Shown in pieces: positions 19,153 through 31,895 of a stretch of 64,000 bases of DNA. The notes beneath the pieces are model-generated. The model was not told where the DNA came from, made no database searches, and was given only the letters and a program-made list of their open reading frames with translations. The first letter of the stretch is position 1; every line of letters starts with the position of its first letter. A program made the translations under genes and the position numbers. Source of the stretch: Proteus alimentorum. Lineage in GTDB: Bacteria > Pseudomonadota > Gammaproteobacteria > Enterobacterales > Enterobacteriaceae. The stretch covers positions 56,204-120,203 of the forward strand of contig NZ_NBVR01000010.1 of the NCBI RefSeq assembly GCF_002607735.1, written 5' to 3'.

Positions 19153-19952
19153 TCATATTAATAATTGTGTGAACTTTTTAGCGTTAAAACACAAAAATTA
19201 AAGATTAAAAAAGAGTCAAATAAAACTGGATAGTGATGAATAATGATAAACGGGAATAGATGCAATAAAGTGCATTTATTTCCGTTTTTTTATTGCCATT
19301 TTTTGAAATAGTAACACTATGTTAATAATTATGCTGTTTTATGTATTTATCTTTGTGACATTTCATTCCATAACTACCTTAACTGCTTGTTAAAAAAATG
19401 TTTACCTTCCCCCTTGGTTAATCACTTGTAGGATTTGTTAACAAATAAAAAGATTGTCTAGGTTTTAAGAGAATAAAAAAGTAAATCTAAGCGGATATTT
19501 GACCTCCTCCACAATATTAGAAAGTTAATTTGTTAAAATTTGGATAAATTTTAAACTGATTAAGTATTTTTTCGACTATTTTGTGAGATTGATCAAAAAA
19601 ATAAGGCACATTTGCCTGTGTTGAGTCAGGTTTTTCCTGAGATACTGGTGTAGTAAAATCGAATTATCGGTTAGACTAAGCGTGTTAGCATAAAGTTTGT
19701 CGGTTGACTGACACGTTTTAGCATTAGCCAGTAGTTGGGTGTTAAAAATGAGTGTTAAATTTGTTAAATCGCGATAGAAAACTGAGTGATTTGTCGCAAA
19801 GTTTTCTAAAAAAGAAGAAAGGTATAAATAGACTGTTATTATTTCTTTAATTAGCAAGTCTGTTTAATTCGCCTTTTTTTTCGTAATTAGAAATGTGGTG
19901 TAAACCGCCGGATAAGAGTTGGTTAATTGACACCACCTTTGATGAGTAAGCA
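19153..19952. other. Long regulatory region upstream of nuoA
   Basis: About 800 bases lie between lrhA and nuoA. After the lrhA terminator the region contains a 12-base palindrome TTTGTTAACAAA (19435-19446), an inverted repeat ttaaaattt-ggat-aaattttaa (19533-19554), TCAGG-TTTTT-CCTGA (19626-19640), and three TGTTAA elements starting at 19740, 19753 and 19762. E. coli nuo is controlled by ArcA, NarL and others, and the TGTTAA repeats resemble ArcA sites. No gene was supported. Confidence 0.6.
19248..19291 (+). terminator. Rho-independent terminator of lrhA
   Basis: A long imperfect hairpin begins aaacgggaatagatgca and returns as tgcatttatttccgttt, followed by a T-run. Confidence 0.8.
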
Positions 19953-20405
19953 ATGAGTATGTCTACAACCACCGAAGTTATCGCCCATCATTGGGCATTT
20001 GCTGTCTTCCTCATAGGCGCATTGGGGTTATGTTCGCTCATGTTGTTGGGTGCCCGCTATTTAGGCGGACGCGCACAGGCAAGGGCAAAGCATGTTCCTT
20101 ATGAATCTGGTCTTGATTCCGTTGGCAGCGCTCGTCTGCGCATGTCAGCTAAATTCTATTTAGTTGCCATGTTTTTCGTTATTTTCGATGTTGAAGCACT
20201 GTTTCTTTATGCCTGGGCTGTTTCCGTTCGTGAAGTTGGCTGGTTAGGCTTTATTGAAGCGTCAGTCTTCATCGCTATTTTATTAGCTGGATTATTCTAT
20301 TTGGTTCGCATAGGTGCATTAGATTGGACGCCTGTTCGCTCTCGCCGTGAAACTGCGAGTAAAAGCCATGTTCGATTAACCAGCGGCAAACATCCGCAGC
20401 AGTAA
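19953..20405 (+). CDS. nuoA: NADH-quinone oxidoreductase subunit NuoA
   Basis: This 150-residue membrane subunit of complex I has three hydrophobic helices and the conserved loop [20 protein letters not shown] before the second helix. It starts like E. coli NuoA ([16 protein letters not shown]). It is the first gene of the 13-gene nuo operon; the C-terminal tail ([20 protein letters not shown]) is polar and variable. It helps join the membrane arm to the peripheral arm. Confidence 0.97.
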   Translation: MSMSTTTEVIAHHWAFAVFLIGALGLCSLMLLGARYLGGRAQARAKHVPYESGLDSVGSARLRMSAKFYLVAMFFVIFDVEALFLYAWAVSVREVGWLGFIEASVFIAILLAGLFYLVRIGALDWTPVRSRRETASKSHVRLTSGKHPQQ

Positions 20406-20422
20406 TAAGCGAGGCATTAGAA

Positions 20423-21097
20423 ATGGATTATACGCTCACCCGCATAGATCCGAACGGTGAGAATGACCGTTATCCCCTGCAATCACAGGAAATTGTCAGT
20501 GACCCATTAGATGCTCACGTTCATCGCAGCGTGTATATGGGGAAACTGGAACATGCGTTGCATGACGTTGTGAACTGGGGACGAAAAAACTCTTTATGGC
20601 CATATAACTTTGGTCTTTCCTGTTGTTACGTTGAAATGGTGACGTCATTTACGGCTGTGCATGACGTGGCTCGTTTTGGTTCAGAAGTATTACGTGCATC
20701 ACCTCGTCAAGCTGACTTTATGGTGGTTGCGGGTACTTGTTTTACTAAGATGGCGCCCGTTATTCAACGTTTATACGATCAGATGTTAGAGCCTAAATGG
20801 GTTATCTCTATGGGGGCATGTGCAAACTCTGGTGGTATGTACGATATCTACTCAGTAGTGCAAGGTGTTGATAAGTTCATTCCAGTTGATGTGTATATTC
20901 CTGGATGTCCGCCACGCCCTGAAGCTTACATGCAAGCACTGATGTTATTACAAGAGTCCATTGGTAAAGAACGTCGCCCATTATCATGGGTTGTCGGCGA
21001 CCAAGGCGTTTACCGTGCCAATATGCAATCAGAACGAGAAAGAAAACACGGTGAACGTATCGCAGTGAAAAACCTGCGTACTCCTGACGAAATTTAA
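20423..21097 (+). CDS. nuoB: NADH-quinone oxidoreductase subunit NuoB
   Basis: This 224-residue peripheral subunit carries the [4Fe-4S] cluster N2, the last electron carrier before quinone. The cluster cysteines are in GLSCCYVEM (Cys67 and Cys68), VVAGTCFTK and [10 protein letters not shown]. It is four residues longer than E. coli NuoB through a small insertion just before VNWGRKNS; otherwise the two are almost the same. It lies 17 bases after nuoA. Confidence 0.97.
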   Translation: MDYTLTRIDPNGENDRYPLQSQEIVSDPLDAHVHRSVYMGKLEHALHDVVNWGRKNSLWPYNFGLSCCYVEMVTSFTAVHDVARFGSEVLRASPRQADFMVVAGTCFTKMAPVIQRLYDQMLEPKWVISMGACANSGGMYDIYSVVQGVDKFIPVDVYIPGCPPRPEAYMQALMLLQESIGKERRPLSWVVGDQGVYRANMQSERERKHGERIAVKNLRTPDEI

Positions 21098-21173
21098 AGG
21101 CTTTTGCCTAAGACGTAACCAGAGCAATGTGTTGCGATCATAGTAACCCTGATCAAAGTTGTGGTGAATAGAA

Positions 21174-22970
21174 ATGACCGATCAGATAGCGCAAAAAGGC
21201 GCTCGGCCAGCGTGGGAAACGACCGATCATATTGATGATCAGGTGGTTAATGAACTGCGTCAGAAATTTGGGCCAGATGCGTTTACGTTCCAGCCTACTC
21301 GTACTGGCATGCCAGTGGTGTGGGTAAAACGGGAACAACTTATTGAGGTAATGCTATACCTCAAATCTTTACCAAAACCTTATGTCATGCTGTTTGATAT
21401 GCATGGTTTTGATGAGCGTCTTCGTACGCATCGTCAAGGCTTGCCAGCAGCCGATTTTTCCGTTTTCTATCATCTGATATCAATCGATCGTAATAAAGAT
21501 ATCATGCTGAAAGTCGCATTAAGTGAAAATGATCTTAATGTTCCGACTATCACATCTCTCTTTCCTAACTCGAATTGGTATGAGCGTGAAGTCTGGGATA
21601 TGTTTGGGATTGTCTTTAATGGGCATCCAAATTTACGCCGTATTATGATGCTTCCTGATTGGGAAGGTCATCCACTGCGTAAAGATTATCCTGCTCGTGC
21701 GACAGAGTTCGATCCTTATGTGCTGACAAAGCAGAAACAGGATCTGGAAATGGAATCGCTGACATTCAAACCTGAAGAGTGGGGGATGAAACGCGGTACT
21801 GAGAATGAGGACTTTATGTTCTTAAACCTCGGTCCTAACCATCCATCATCTCACGGTGCATTCCGTATTATTCTTCAGCTTGATGGCGAGGAAATCGTCG
21901 ACTGTGTGCCTGACGTGGGTTATCACCACCGTGGTGCTGAAAAAATGGGTGAGCGCCAATCTTGGCACAGCTATATCCCATACACAGACCGAATCGAATA
22001 TCTCGGCGGATGCGTTAACGAAATGCCTTATGTACTTGCAGTGGAAAAACTTGCCGGTATTGAGGTACCTGAACGCGTTAAAGTCATTCGTGTCATGCTG
22101 TCAGAGCTATTCCGTATTAATAGCCACTTACTGTATATCAGTACCTTTATTCAAGACGTTGGTGCAATGACACCGGTGTTCTTTGCCTTTACTGACCGTC
22201 AGAAAGTTTACAACATCGTTGAAGCCATTACGGGATTCCGTATGCACCCTGCATGGTTCCGTATCGGTGGTGTTGCTCATGACTTACCACGCGGTTGGGA
22301 ACGTTTATTACGTGAATTCTTAGATTGGATGCCAAAACGTCTAGATTCTTACGTAAAAGCGGCACTGCAAAACAGTATTTTGAAAGGTCGTACAATTGGT
22401 GTTGCCTCTTATAACTCAAAAGAAGCGTTAGAGTGGGGTGTAACAGGTGCGGGTCTTCGTGCAACAGGCGTTGAGTTTGACGTGCGTAAATGGCGTCCAT
22501 ATTCAGGTTATGAAAACTTTGAATTTGAAATCCCAGTTGCAAGCAATGGTGACTGTTATGACCGCGTTATGCTGAAAGTAGAAGAACTACGCCAAAGCTT
22601 ACGTATTCTGGAACAGTGCTATAAAAACATGCCAGAAGGACCATTTAAAGCAGATCATCCACTGACAACGCCTCCACCAAAAGAGCGCACATTACAGCAT
22701 ATCGAAACCATGATTAACCACTTCTTACAGGTTTCATGGGGCCCAGTTATGCCTGCTAATGAATCATTCCAGATGGTTGAAGCCACTAAAGGGATCAACA
22801 GTTATTACTTAACCAGTGATGGCAGCACAATGAGCTACCGTACACGTATTCGTACGCCAAGCTTTGCTCACTTACAACAAATCCCAGCGGTTATCCGCGG
22901 TAGTCTGGTTTCTGACTTGATTGTGTATCTGGGAAGTATTGATTTTGTAATGTCGGATGTGGATCGTTAA
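21174..22970 (+). CDS. nuoC: Fused NADH-quinone oxidoreductase subunit NuoCD
   Basis: This is a 598-residue fusion of the 30-kDa (NuoC, about 1-190) and 49-kDa (NuoD, about 205-598) subunits, as in E. coli and other gammaproteobacteria. The NuoC signature [10 protein letters not shown] and the NuoD signatures [13 protein letters not shown] and [15 protein letters not shown] are present. NuoD helps form the quinone-binding site next to cluster N2. The gene follows nuoB by 76 bases. Confidence 0.97.
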   Translation: MTDQIAQKGARPAWETTDHIDDQVVNELRQKFGPDAFTFQPTRTGMPVVWVKREQLIEVMLYLKSLPKPYVMLFDMHGFDERLRTHRQGLPAADFSVFYHLISIDRNKDIMLKVALSENDLNVPTITSLFPNSNWYEREVWDMFGIVFNGHPNLRRIMMLPDWEGHPLRKDYPARATEFDPYVLTKQKQDLEMESLTFKPEEWGMKRGTENEDFMFLNLGPNHPSSHGAFRIILQLDGEEIVDCVPDVGYHHRGAEKMGERQSWHSYIPYTDRIEYLGGCVNEMPYVLAVEKLAGIEVPERVKVIRVMLSELFRINSHLLYISTFIQDVGAMTPVFFAFTDRQKVYNIVEAITGFRMHPAWFRIGGVAHDLPRGWERLLREFLDWMPKRLDSYVKAALQNSILKGRTIGVASYNSKEALEWGVTGAGLRATGVEFDVRKWRPYSGYENFEFEIPVASNGDCYDRVMLKVEELRQSLRILEQCYKNMPEGPFKADHPLTTPPPKERTLQHIETMINHFLQVSWGPVMPANESFQMVEATKGINSYYLTSDGSTMSYRTRIRTPSFAHLQQIPAVIRGSLVSDLIVYLGSIDFVMSDVDR

Positions 22971-22972
22971 TC

Positions 22973-23518
22973 ATGCAAAATGAATTAAACCAAAAAGATG
23001 ATGCAGTGCAGATCGAAATCGTTGATGTAACACATTCAAAGAAAGCAACGTTTGTTTTAACTGAAGAAGAGCGTGCTGAAATTGAACAAGAAAAACATCA
23101 CTATGAAGATCCACGAGCAGCCTCTATTGAAGCACTGAAAATTGTGCAAAAGAACCGTGGTTGGGTTGAAGACGGCGCGATTTATGCGATTGCGGATGTT
23201 CTTGGGATCCCTGCAAGCGATGTTGAAGGCGTTGCTACGTTCTATAGCCAAATTTTCCGTCAACCCGTTGGCCGTCACATCATTCGTTTTTGTGACAGCG
23301 TGGTTTGTCATATTACAGGTTATCAAGGCATTCAGGCCGCAATTGAAAAGCACCTTAATATCATTCCTGGTCAAACAACACCAGATGGTCGCTTTACGTT
23401 ACTGCCAACCTGCTGTTTAGGTAATTGTGATAAAGGTCCTACCATGATGGTAGATGACGATACTCACAGCTTTGTTAAACCTGAAGAGATTGAAACGTTA
23501 CTGGAGCAGTATCCATGA
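22973..23518 (+). CDS. nuoE: NADH-quinone oxidoreductase subunit NuoE
   Basis: This 181-residue thioredoxin-like subunit holds the [2Fe-2S] cluster N1a. Its four cysteines occur in CDSVVC and [12 protein letters not shown]. It belongs to the NADH dehydrogenase module with NuoF and NuoG. The N-terminus is about 15 residues longer than the E. coli protein and is acidic. It starts two bases after nuoCD and overlaps nuoF by four bases. Confidence 0.97.
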   Translation: MQNELNQKDDAVQIEIVDVTHSKKATFVLTEEERAEIEQEKHHYEDPRAASIEALKIVQKNRGWVEDGAIYAIADVLGIPASDVEGVATFYSQIFRQPVGRHIIRFCDSVVCHITGYQGIQAAIEKHLNIIPGQTTPDGRFTLLPTCCLGNCDKGPTMMVDDDTHSFVKPEEIETLLEQYP

Positions 23519-24879
23519 CAGCAATTTCAGGAGCAAAACCGATTATTCGTAGCGCAGAAACGCACCCGCTAACGTGGCGCTTACGTGATGATCGTCAGCC
23601 TGTATGGTTGGATGAATACCGTGCTACAAACGGTTATAAAGCGGCAGAAAAAGCATTAAAAGGTATGTCACCGACTGAGGTGACCACTGAAGTTAAAGAT
23701 GCTGGCCTAAAAGGTCGTGGTGGTGCTGGATTCTCAACAGGCTTGAAGTGGAGCCTGATGCCAAAAGATGAAAGCATGAATATCCGTTACATTCTTTGTA
23801 ATGCAGATGAAATGGAGCCGGGTACTTATAAAGACCGTCTCTTGATGGAAGAGCTTCCACATCTGTTAATTGAAGGGATGATTATCGGCGCTCACGCACT
23901 AAAAGCTTACCGTGGCTATATTTTCCTTCGTGGCGAATATATCGAAGCGGCTAAGAATTTACGCCATGCTATTGAGGAAGCAAAAGCAGCAGGCTTTCTT
24001 GGTAAAAATATCTTTGGTTCAGGCGTTGATTTTGAACTGTTTGTTCACACAGGTGCAGGTCGTTACATCTGTGGTGAAGAGACAGCATTAATCAACTCGT
24101 TAGAAGGTCGTCGTGCTAACCCGCGCTCTAAACCTCCATTCCCTGCAACATCAGGTGCATGGGGTAAACCAACTTGTGTCAATAACGTTGAAACACTGTG
24201 TAACGTACCTGCGATTATTGAACACGGCAAAGATTGGTATATCGGCTTAAGTGAAGGCAAAAGCCCAGATGCGGGTACTAAATTAATGGGATTCTCAGGT
24301 CGTGTGAAATATCCGGGCTTATGGGAATTACCCTTTGGTACAACAGCGCGTGAGATCCTTGAAGATTACGCAGGCGGTATGCGTGATGGTCTTAAACTGA
24401 AAGCATGGCAACCGGGGGGGGCAGGTACTGACTTCTTAACAGAAGATCATCTCGATCTCCCAATGGATTTTGGCACGATTGCAAAAGCAGGTAGCCGTTT
24501 AGGTACAGCACTTGCGATGGCGGTAGATAATGAAATTAATATGGTTTCATTAACCCGTAACTTAGAAGAGTTCTTTGCTCGTGAATCTTGTGGCTGGTGT
24601 ACACCTTGTCGTGATGGCTTGCCATGGAGTGTCGAAATCTTACGTGCGATAGAAAACGGCAAAGGTCGCCCAGGTGATATTGAAACCCTTGAGCATTTGT
24701 GTCGTTCTTTAAGTCCGGGACACACATTCTGTGCTCACGCACCGGGTGCAGTAGAACCTTTACAAAGCGCCATTAAATATTTCCGTGAAGAATTTGAGGC
24801 AGGCATTATTCAAGAAGATTATACCAATGCCAACTTGATCAGAGGTATTCAGCCTAACTTGCTGAAAAGCCGCTGGTAA
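23515..24879 (+). CDS. nuoF: NADH-quinone oxidoreductase subunit NuoF
   Basis: This 454-residue flavoprotein subunit binds FMN, NADH and the [4Fe-4S] cluster N3. The glycine-rich NADH/FMN site is seen as [16 protein letters not shown], the FMN region as [16 protein letters not shown], and the cluster ligands as [12 protein letters not shown] plus a later cysteine. Its ATG overlaps the end of nuoE (ATGA), suggesting coupled translation. Confidence 0.97.
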   Translation: MTAISGAKPIIRSAETHPLTWRLRDDRQPVWLDEYRATNGYKAAEKALKGMSPTEVTTEVKDAGLKGRGGAGFSTGLKWSLMPKDESMNIRYILCNADEMEPGTYKDRLLMEELPHLLIEGMIIGAHALKAYRGYIFLRGEYIEAAKNLRHAIEEAKAAGFLGKNIFGSGVDFELFVHTGAGRYICGEETALINSLEGRRANPRSKPPFPATSGAWGKPTCVNNVETLCNVPAIIEHGKDWYIGLSEGKSPDAGTKLMGFSGRVKYPGLWELPFGTTAREILEDYAGGMRDGLKLKAWQPGGAGTDFLTEDHLDLPMDFGTIAKAGSRLGTALAMAVDNEINMVSLTRNLEEFFARESCGWCTPCRDGLPWSVEILRAIENGKGRPGDIETLEHLCRSLSPGHTFCAHAPGAVEPLQSAIKYFREEFEAGIIQEDYTNANLIRGIQPNLLKSRW

Positions 24880-24932
24880 TTTTTCACGACACATTCTAGG
24901 TTTAACGCCTGCTGTGCAGGCCTTTGGGAAGC

Positions 24933-27665
24933 ATGCTGACTATGGCTACGATTCATGTAGACGGCAAAGAATATGAAGTTAACGGGGCTGATAACCTGTT
25001 AGAAGCCTGTCTTAATTTAGGCTTAGATATTCCTTATTTTTGCTGGCACCCAGCGCTGGGAAGCGTTGGCGCTTGCCGCCAGTGTGCGGTGAAGCAGTAT
25101 CAAAATGCTGAGGATACCCGCGGTCGTTTAGTGATGTCTTGTATGACACCGGCGACTGATGGCACGTTTATCTCTATTGACGACGAAGAAGCGAAGAAGT
25201 TTCGTGAAAGTGTTGTTGAATGGTATATGACAAACCATCCTCATGACTGTCCAGTTTGTGAAGAAGGCGGTAACTGCCACCTTCAAGATATGACAGTAAT
25301 GACAGGTCATACTATGCGTCGCTATCGCTTTACCAAGCGTACACATAGAAACCAAGATCTGGGACCGTTTATTTCTCATGAAATGAACCGTTGTATCGCT
25401 TGTTACCGTTGTGTTCGTTACTACAAAGACTATGCCGATGGTACCGATCTTGGCGTCTTTGGTGCACATAACAACGTATTCTTTGGACGCGTTGAAGATG
25501 GCACATTAGAGAGCGAATTCTCGGGTAACTTGGTCGAGATTTGTCCGACAGGTGTATTTACTGATAAAACGCACTCATCACGTTATAACCGTAAGTGGGA
25601 TATGCAGTTTGCACCAAGTATTTGCCAAGGTTGTAGCATGGGTTGTAACACAAGCCCGGGTGAACGTTATGGTGAATTACGTCGTATCGAAAACCGTTAT
25701 AACGGGACTGTAAACCGCTATTTCCTTTGTGACCGTGGTCGTTTTGGCTATGGTTATGTGAATTTAGCAAGCAGACCTCGTCAGCCTAAAAAACGTTTAG
25801 GCAGTAACTGGTTAGAAATTAACGCTGTTCAAGCGACTCAAGCGGCTGCGGATATGCTGAAGAAAAGCCAGCGTATCGTGGGTATTGGTTCCCCGCGTGC
25901 AAGCATTGAGAGTAACTTCGCATTACGTGAAGTTGTTGGCGCTGAAAACTTCTATAGTGGTATCTCTGCATCAGAGCAAAAACGACTGACTTTAATGTTA
26001 GATATTTTACAAAAAGGTGGCGTTCATACCCCATCGCTGCGTGAAATTGAAGATTACGATGCTGTTTTAGTGTTAGGTGAAGATTTAACACAAACAGGGG
26101 CTCGTATGGCATTGTCTGTACGTCAAGCCGTGAAAGGTAAAGCACGAGAAATGGCAGCCGCTCAAAAAGTGGCTGACTGGCAAATTGCTGCGATTATGAA
26201 TATCGGACAACGTGCAAAATATCCACTGTTTGTCACTCATGTTGATGAAACTCGTCTCGATGATGTTGCTGCATGGAGTTATCGTGCTCCAGTTGTTGAT
26301 CAAGCGCGTTTAGGCTTTGCGATTGCAAATAACATTAATGGTGATGCACCCGCTGTTGATGGGATCGATGAAGCACTGAATAAACATATTGAAATGGTTG
26401 TTCAAGCACTTTCTCAAGCGAAGAAACCATTAATTATCAGTGGTAGCCATGCAGGTAGCGAAGACGTTATCAAAGCAGCCGCTAACATTGCTTTTGCATT
26501 AAAAGCAAAAGGTAATGAAGTCGGGCTTTCTTTCGTTGCTGATGATGCAAACAGCATGGGTCTTGCCATGATGAATGCACAACCACTTGATGATGCATTA
26601 AAAATGATGCGCAGTGGTCAAGTTAACACTGTTGTTGTAATGGAAAACGATTTATATCGCCATTACGATGCTGACGTGATTGATGATGCGATTGCTAAAG
26701 TCGATAACGTTATTGTTATCGACCACCAGCAAACAGACATTATGGCGAAAGCACATCTTGTTCTCCCAGCATCTTCATTCGCTGAAAGCGATGGAACAAT
26801 GGTGAGTCAAGAGGGCAGAGCACAACGTTACTTCCAAGTATTCGAACCTTCTTTCTATAACAAAGATGTGGTGATGCATGAAAGCTGGCGTTGGTTGAGT
26901 GCTGTTGATTCGCAATGGCATGAAAGAACGCTGGATTGGACACAGTTAGACAATGTTATTGAGCATTGTGCAACCAGTCTTCCTCAGTTTGCTGGCATTG
27001 TGGATGCTGCACCGAATGCATCATTCCGTATTCGTGGACAGAAACTGGCGCGTGAACCCCATCGTTATAGCGGTCGTACTTCTATGTTGGCAAATGTGTC
27101 TGTTCATGAACAGCGTCAACCAAAAGATATCGACACCCCATTTGCATTCTCAATGGAAGGTAATAACAGCCCAACAGCGCCTCGTCAGCAAATTCCATTT
27201 GCATGGGCGCCGGGTTGGAACTCACCTCAAGCATGGAATAAATTCCAAGCAGAAGTGGGGGGGAGCTTACGCTTTGGTGATCCGGGTGTGCGCTTAATCG
27301 AATGTGGTAATAATACACTTGGCTATTTCACTGATATTCCTGCGCCATTTAATGCTCAGAAAAATCAATGGACTGTCGCACCTTGCTACCGTTTATTTGG
27401 TAGTGAAGAGTTATCACAACGCGCTGAAGTTATCCAATCTCGTATGGAAACTGCTTATTTAACATTGAGTGAATCTGATGCCCAAGCACTAGCGTTAACT
27501 CAAGGTCAGCAAGCGATGTTTACTTACGAAGGCCGTGAATTCACCTTACCTGTGAAAATCAGTGCTCACCTGACTCAAGGTCAAATTGGCTTGCCGTTAG
27601 GTATGGCGGGTATTTCTCCATCGCTGGTGGGTGTATCGGTTCGTCAACTGCGGGGTATTGCATAA
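24933..27665 (+). CDS. nuoG: NADH-quinone oxidoreductase subunit NuoG
   Basis: This subunit of about 910 residues holds several iron-sulfur clusters: N1b [2Fe-2S] (C-x10-CRQC), N5 with the His ligand ([12 protein letters not shown]), N4 (RCIACYRC and later EICPTG), and the extra cluster N7 found in E. coli-type enzymes (ICQGCSMGC). The large C-terminal part is molybdopterin-oxidoreductase-like but inactive. The frame extends a few codons upstream; the ATG at 24933 matches the E. coli start [14 protein letters not shown]. Its stop overlaps the nuoH start (TAATG). Confidence 0.96.
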   Translation: MLTMATIHVDGKEYEVNGADNLLEACLNLGLDIPYFCWHPALGSVGACRQCAVKQYQNAEDTRGRLVMSCMTPATDGTFISIDDEEAKKFRESVVEWYMTNHPHDCPVCEEGGNCHLQDMTVMTGHTMRRYRFTKRTHRNQDLGPFISHEMNRCIACYRCVRYYKDYADGTDLGVFGAHNNVFFGRVEDGTLESEFSGNLVEICPTGVFTDKTHSSRYNRKWDMQFAPSICQGCSMGCNTSPGERYGELRRIENRYNGTVNRYFLCDRGRFGYGYVNLASRPRQPKKRLGSNWLEINAVQATQAAADMLKKSQRIVGIGSPRASIESNFALREVVGAENFYSGISASEQKRLTLMLDILQKGGVHTPSLREIEDYDAVLVLGEDLTQTGARMALSVRQAVKGKAREMAAAQKVADWQIAAIMNIGQRAKYPLFVTHVDETRLDDVAAWSYRAPVVDQARLGFAIANNINGDAPAVDGIDEALNKHIEMVVQALSQAKKPLIISGSHAGSEDVIKAAANIAFALKAKGNEVGLSFVADDANSMGLAMMNAQPLDDALKMMRSGQVNTVVVMENDLYRHYDADVIDDAIAKVDNVIVIDHQQTDIMAKAHLVLPASSFAESDGTMVSQEGRAQRYFQVFEPSFYNKDVVMHESWRWLSAVDSQWHERTLDWTQLDNVIEHCATSLPQFAGIVDAAPNASFRIRGQKLAREPHRYSGRTSMLANVSVHEQRQPKDIDTPFAFSMEGNNSPTAPRQQIPFAWAPGWNSPQAWNKFQAEVGGSLRFGDPGVRLIECGNNTLGYFTDIPAPFNAQKNQWTVAPCYRLFGSEELSQRAEVIQSRMETAYLTLSESDAQALALTQGQQAMFTYEGREFTLPVKISAHLTQGQIGLPLGMAGISPSLVGVSVRQLRGIA

Positions 27666-28642
27666 TGAGCTGGTTATCTCCTGAAGTTACAGAGATTTTA
27701 CTCACCGTTTTAAAAGCCGTCGTGATCTTGCTTGTCGTGGTCACTTGTGGTGCTTTTATGAGTATGGGGGAACGTCGTTTACTGGGTTTATTCCAAAACC
27801 GTTATGGGCCTAACCGTGTAGGTTATGCAGGTTCAGCACAGCTAATTGCGGATATGATCAAAATGTTCTTTAAAGAAGACTGGATCCCGAAATTTGCTGA
27901 CCGCTTTATCTTCACCATTGCGCCAGTGATTGCATTTTCATCTTTACTGCTGTCATTTGCGATTGTACCTGTTAGCTCAACATGGGTTGTTGCTGACTTA
28001 AACATCGGTATTTTGTTCTTCTTGATGGTTGCAGGTATTGCGGTGTATGCCGTGTTATTTGCAGGATGGTCAAGTAATAACAAATATTCACTGTTAGGTG
28101 CAATGCGTGCTTCAGCACAAACCGTAAGTTATGAAGTGTTCTTAGGACTTTCAATCTTAGGTGTTGTTGCACAAGCAGGCTCTTTTAACCTGACTGACAT
28201 CGTAAACTCACAAGCAAATATGTGGAATGTCATCCCACAATTCTTTGGCTTTATTACGTTTGCGATTGCTGGGGTTGCGGTTTGTCACCGTCATCCATTT
28301 GACCAACCAGAAGCAGAGCAAGAGCTGGCTGATGGTTATCACATTGAATATTCTGGTATGAAATTCGGTTTATTCTTTGTGGGTGAATATATCGGGATCG
28401 TTGCGGTATCGGGTCTTATCGTGACGTTATTCTTTGGGGGTTGGCAAGGTCCTTTCTTACCGTCATTCGTTTGGTTTGCACTGAAAACAGGATTCTTCAT
28501 GATGATGTTTATCCTTATTCGTGCTTCGTTACCGCGTCCGCGTTACGACCAAGTGATGTCTTTCGGTTGGAAAATTTGCTTACCGTTAACGCTTATTAAT
28601 CTGCTGGTAACTGCTGCAGTGATACTTTACAACGCTCAATAA
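27665..28642 (+). CDS. nuoH: NADH-quinone oxidoreductase subunit NuoH
   Basis: This 325-residue membrane subunit has about eight helices and forms much of the quinone chamber. Typical segments include [19 protein letters not shown], the loop [20 protein letters not shown] with its acidic residues, and [13 protein letters not shown]. Length equals E. coli NuoH. Translation is likely coupled to nuoG through the TAATG overlap. Confidence 0.97.
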   Translation: MSWLSPEVTEILLTVLKAVVILLVVVTCGAFMSMGERRLLGLFQNRYGPNRVGYAGSAQLIADMIKMFFKEDWIPKFADRFIFTIAPVIAFSSLLLSFAIVPVSSTWVVADLNIGILFFLMVAGIAVYAVLFAGWSSNNKYSLLGAMRASAQTVSYEVFLGLSILGVVAQAGSFNLTDIVNSQANMWNVIPQFFGFITFAIAGVAVCHRHPFDQPEAEQELADGYHIEYSGMKFGLFFVGEYIGIVAVSGLIVTLFFGGWQGPFLPSFVWFALKTGFFMMMFILIRASLPRPRYDQVMSFGWKICLPLTLINLLVTAAVILYNAQ

Positions 28643-28656
28643 GGGGTGATTGAACC

Positions 28657-29199
28657 ATGACTTTAAAAGAGTTATTGACTGGTTTCGGCACCCAGGTACG
28701 AAGCATTTGGATGATTGGCTTACATGCCTTCGCCAAACGTGAAACACAGATGTACCCGGAAGAACCTGTCAATGTTGCACCACGCTATCGTGGACGTATT
28801 GTGTTGACGCGTGATCCTGATGGTGAAGAGCGCTGTGTTGCTTGTAACTTGTGTGCAGCAGTCTGTCCAGTAGGCTGTATTTCATTACAGAAAGCAGAAC
28901 ATGAAGATGGTCGTTGGTATCCGGAGTTTTTCCGTATCAACTTTTCTCGTTGTATCTTCTGCGGTTTATGTGAAGAAGCTTGCCCAACAACGGCGTTGCA
29001 ATTAACGCCTGATTTTGAAATGGGTGAGTTTAAGCGTCAGGATCTGGTTTATGAAAAAGACGATCTGTTGATTTCTGGGCCCGGCAAATATCCTGAATAT
29101 AACTTTTACCGTAAAACAGGTATGGCGATTAACGGCAAAGACAAAGGTGATGCAGATGATGAAGCTAAACCTATCGATGTCAAAAGCCTGTTACCGTAA
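28657..29199 (+). CDS. nuoI: NADH-quinone oxidoreductase subunit NuoI
   Basis: This 180-residue ferredoxin-like subunit carries two [4Fe-4S] clusters, N6a and N6b. The ligand motifs are [15 protein letters not shown] and [15 protein letters not shown]. It passes electrons from NuoG toward NuoB. GGGGTG precedes the ATG and the gene is 14 bases from nuoH. Confidence 0.97.
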   Translation: MTLKELLTGFGTQVRSIWMIGLHAFAKRETQMYPEEPVNVAPRYRGRIVLTRDPDGEERCVACNLCAAVCPVGCISLQKAEHEDGRWYPEFFRINFSRCIFCGLCEEACPTTALQLTPDFEMGEFKRQDLVYEKDDLLISGPGKYPEYNFYRKTGMAINGKDKGDADDEAKPIDVKSLLP

Positions 29200-29211
29200 G
29201 GAGCGATATTC

Positions 29212-29745
29212 ATGGAATTTGCATTTTACATCGCGGGGCTGATTGCCATCCTTGCAACATTGAGAGTGATCACTCATACCAATCCCGTACACGCATTGCT
29301 GTACTTAGTGATTTCATTGATTGCACTCTCTGTGGTTTTCTTCTCGTTAGGCGCCTATTTTGCGGGTGCATTAGAAATCATCGTTTACGCTGGCGCCATT
29401 ATGGTGTTGTTCGTTTTCGTGGTAATGATGCTCAACTTAGGTAAATCCGTTGTTGATCAAGAGAAAAAGTGGCTACAACCGAAGTTTTGGATTGGACCTG
29501 CACTTTTATCTCTCACTTTACTTGTGGTGTTAGTGTACGCCATTAGTAGTGTGACTCACGGCGAAATTGCTGGAGAAGTGATTGGCGCAAAAGAGGTCGG
29601 TATTAGCTTATTTGGACCTTATATTCTGGCTGTTGAGTTAGCATCTGTTCTCTTGTTGTCTGGGTTAATAGTTGCTTATCACATTGGTCGTGATCAGAGC
29701 CATGACGATCTCGTCGAAAACGAAAACGCAGGGGAGCAAAAATGA
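29212..29745 (+). CDS. nuoJ: NADH-quinone oxidoreductase subunit NuoJ
   Basis: This 177-residue membrane subunit has five hydrophobic helices, including the glycine-rich third helix ([20 protein letters not shown]) that contains the pi-bulge in known structures. AAGGAG precedes the ATG. It overlaps nuoK by four bases. Confidence 0.97.
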   Translation: MEFAFYIAGLIAILATLRVITHTNPVHALLYLVISLIALSVVFFSLGAYFAGALEIIVYAGAIMVLFVFVVMMLNLGKSVVDQEKKWLQPKFWIGPALLSLTLLVVLVYAISSVTHGEIAGEVIGAKEVGISLFGPYILAVELASVLLLSGLIVAYHIGRDQSHDDLVENENAGEQK

Positions 29746-30044
29746 TACCTCTTCAACATGGTTTGATCTTGGCTGCGGTACTGTTTGTGTTAGGTTTTAC
29801 CTGCTTAGTACTTCGCCGCAACCTGTTGTTTATGTTGATCGGACTAGAAATTATGATTAATGCAGCTGCACTGGCATTTGTTGTCGGAGGTAGCTTTTGG
29901 GGTCAAACAGATGGTCAGATAATGTATATCATGGCAATCAGTTTGGCGGCGGCAGAGGCAAGTATTGGTCTGGCATTGTTGTTACAGCTTCATAGACATC
30001 GCCAAAATATCAATATTGATACAGTCAGTGAGATGCGCGGATGA
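29742..30044 (+). CDS. nuoK: NADH-quinone oxidoreductase subunit NuoK
   Basis: This 100-residue, three-helix antiporter-related subunit has the conserved membrane glutamates in [13 protein letters not shown] and [12 protein letters not shown], which lie on the proton path. Its start overlaps the end of nuoJ and its end overlaps the start of nuoL by four bases each. Confidence 0.97.
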   Translation: MIPLQHGLILAAVLFVLGFTCLVLRRNLLFMLIGLEIMINAAALAFVVGGSFWGQTDGQIMYIMAISLAAAEASIGLALLLQLHRHRQNINIDTVSEMRG

Positions 30045-31876
30045 ATATACTCTATTTAACCATTCTGCTACCACTGCTGGGATTCTTACTGCTCGCTTTC
30101 TCGCATGGTCGTTGGTCTGAAAACGTATCAGCATGGATTGGTACAGGTTCTGTTGGTTTATCTGCCCTAGTTACTCTTTGGGCCGGTATGGATTTCTTTG
30201 CTAACGGGCAAGAAACTCAAGTTCTGACTTTATGGAACTGGATGTCAGCTGGGAATTTCAATATTCCGTTTACATTGGTTCTTGATGGTCTTTCATTAAC
30301 AATGCTGGGTGTGATTACTGGTGTTGGCTTCCTTATTCATATGTATGCATCTTGGTATATGCGTGGCGAAGAAGGGTATTCTCGCTTCTTTGCTTATACC
30401 AACTTATTTATCGCAAGTATGGTTGTCTTAGTACTGGCTGATAATATGATGCTGATGTATATGGGATGGGAAGGGGTTGGTTTATGTAGTTACCTGTTAA
30501 TTGGTTTCTATTATAGCAATCCTGCTAATGGCGCAGCTGCGATGAAAGCGTTTATCGTAACGCGTATCGGTGATGTGTTCTTAGCTATCGGTATGTTTAT
30601 CCTGTTTGACCAATTAGGTACATTGAGCTTCCGTGAAATGGCCGTGCTTGCTCCTGAGCAATTAGCAGTAGGTTCAAGCGTCATTAACTGGGCAATGTTA
30701 ATGGTATTAGGCGGTGCAGTCGGTAAATCAGCACAGCTTCCATTACAAACTTGGTTAGCCGATGCAATGGCAGGCCCAACACCGGTATCTGCATTAATTC
30801 ACGCCGCAACCATGGTCACGGCGGGTGTGTACTTAGTGGCACGTAGCAATGCGCTATTCTTAATGGCACCAGAAGTACTGGAATTAGTCGGTATTATCGG
30901 TGCAGTGACATTAGTGTTAGCCGGCTTTGCCGCTTTAGTACAAACAGATATCAAACGTATTCTTGCTTATTCAACCATGAGCCAAATTGGTTATATGTTC
31001 TTGGCTTTAGGCGCTCAAGCATGGGATGCGGCAATTTTCCACTTAATGACTCACGCTTTCTTTAAAGCATTACTGTTCTTATCCGCAGGTTCTGTGATTA
31101 TTGCCTGCCACCACGAACAAAATATCTTTAAGATGGGCGGGTTACGTAAGAAGATCCCATTTGTTTATGCTTGTTTCCTCATTGGTGGTGGCGCATTAGC
31201 GGCATTACCACTGTTAACAGCAGGGTTCTTCAGTAAAGATGAAATCTTATGGGGTGCGTATTCAAACGGGCATGTTAACTTAATGCTTGCAGGTTTAGTG
31301 GGCGCGTTATTTACGTCACTTTATACCTTCCGTTTGATTTTCATCGTATTCCATGGTGAAACCAAAACCGAAGCACATCAAGTTAAAGGGTTTACTCATA
31401 CTTTCCCATTAGCGGTATTAGCACTGTTATCAACATTTATCGGTGCGTTAATTACTCAGCCGTTAGGTGCTGTTTTCCCTGAAGGAAACGCATCGCATGA
31501 GGGTAAATATGTATTAGAAGCGCTTTCTGGTGTGGTAGCGATAGTAGGCGTTGTCATTGCAGCATGGTTATACCTGAAACAGCGTCAATGTGTTGCTAAG
31601 GTTGCCAATACTCGTACAGGTCGTTTCTTCTCAACATGGTGGTTCCATGCTTGGGGATTCGATGCACTGTATGAAGTGCTGTTTGTCAAACCTTATAAAG
31701 GGGCGGCGTGGCTTATCCAAAATGATCCTGTTAACCAATTCTTTAATCTATTCGGTTGCCTGCTTAAAGGGACCAATAAAGGATTAAGTTTCAGTGAGAA
31801 TGGATTAGCACGTTGGTATGCGGCTTCTCTCGGTTTAGGTGCAGTGCTGGTCATCGCTCTGCTGCTTCTGGTTTAA
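30041..31876 (+). CDS. nuoL: NADH-quinone oxidoreductase subunit NuoL
   Basis: This 611-residue Mrp-antiporter-like subunit has about 16 helices. The key residues of the proton channel are visible in [13 protein letters not shown] (Glu) and [16 protein letters not shown] (Lys). The C-terminal lateral helix spans NuoM and NuoN in known structures. The length is close to E. coli NuoL (613). Confidence 0.97.
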   Translation: MNILYLTILLPLLGFLLLAFSHGRWSENVSAWIGTGSVGLSALVTLWAGMDFFANGQETQVLTLWNWMSAGNFNIPFTLVLDGLSLTMLGVITGVGFLIHMYASWYMRGEEGYSRFFAYTNLFIASMVVLVLADNMMLMYMGWEGVGLCSYLLIGFYYSNPANGAAAMKAFIVTRIGDVFLAIGMFILFDQLGTLSFREMAVLAPEQLAVGSSVINWAMLMVLGGAVGKSAQLPLQTWLADAMAGPTPVSALIHAATMVTAGVYLVARSNALFLMAPEVLELVGIIGAVTLVLAGFAALVQTDIKRILAYSTMSQIGYMFLALGAQAWDAAIFHLMTHAFFKALLFLSAGSVIIACHHEQNIFKMGGLRKKIPFVYACFLIGGGALAALPLLTAGFFSKDEILWGAYSNGHVNLMLAGLVGALFTSLYTFRLIFIVFHGETKTEAHQVKGFTHTFPLAVLALLSTFIGALITQPLGAVFPEGNASHEGKYVLEALSGVVAIVGVVIAAWLYLKQRQCVAKVANTRTGRFFSTWWFHAWGFDALYEVLFVKPYKGAAWLIQNDPVNQFFNLFGCLLKGTNKGLSFSENGLARWYAASLGLGAVLVIALLLLV

Positions 31877-31895
31877 TTAAGGGACACATTGCGCC

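Noticed and set aside
19576..19857. Reverse-strand frame of 93 residues upstream of nuoA
   Set aside because: It covers the palindromes of the control region, has no clear ribosome site, odd composition and no family resemblance.
23057..23374. Reverse-strand frame of 105 residues inside nuoE
   Set aside because: It is a mirror of a strongly conserved gene; the same holds for other long antisense frames in pta, ackA, nuo, men, katA and gyrA.
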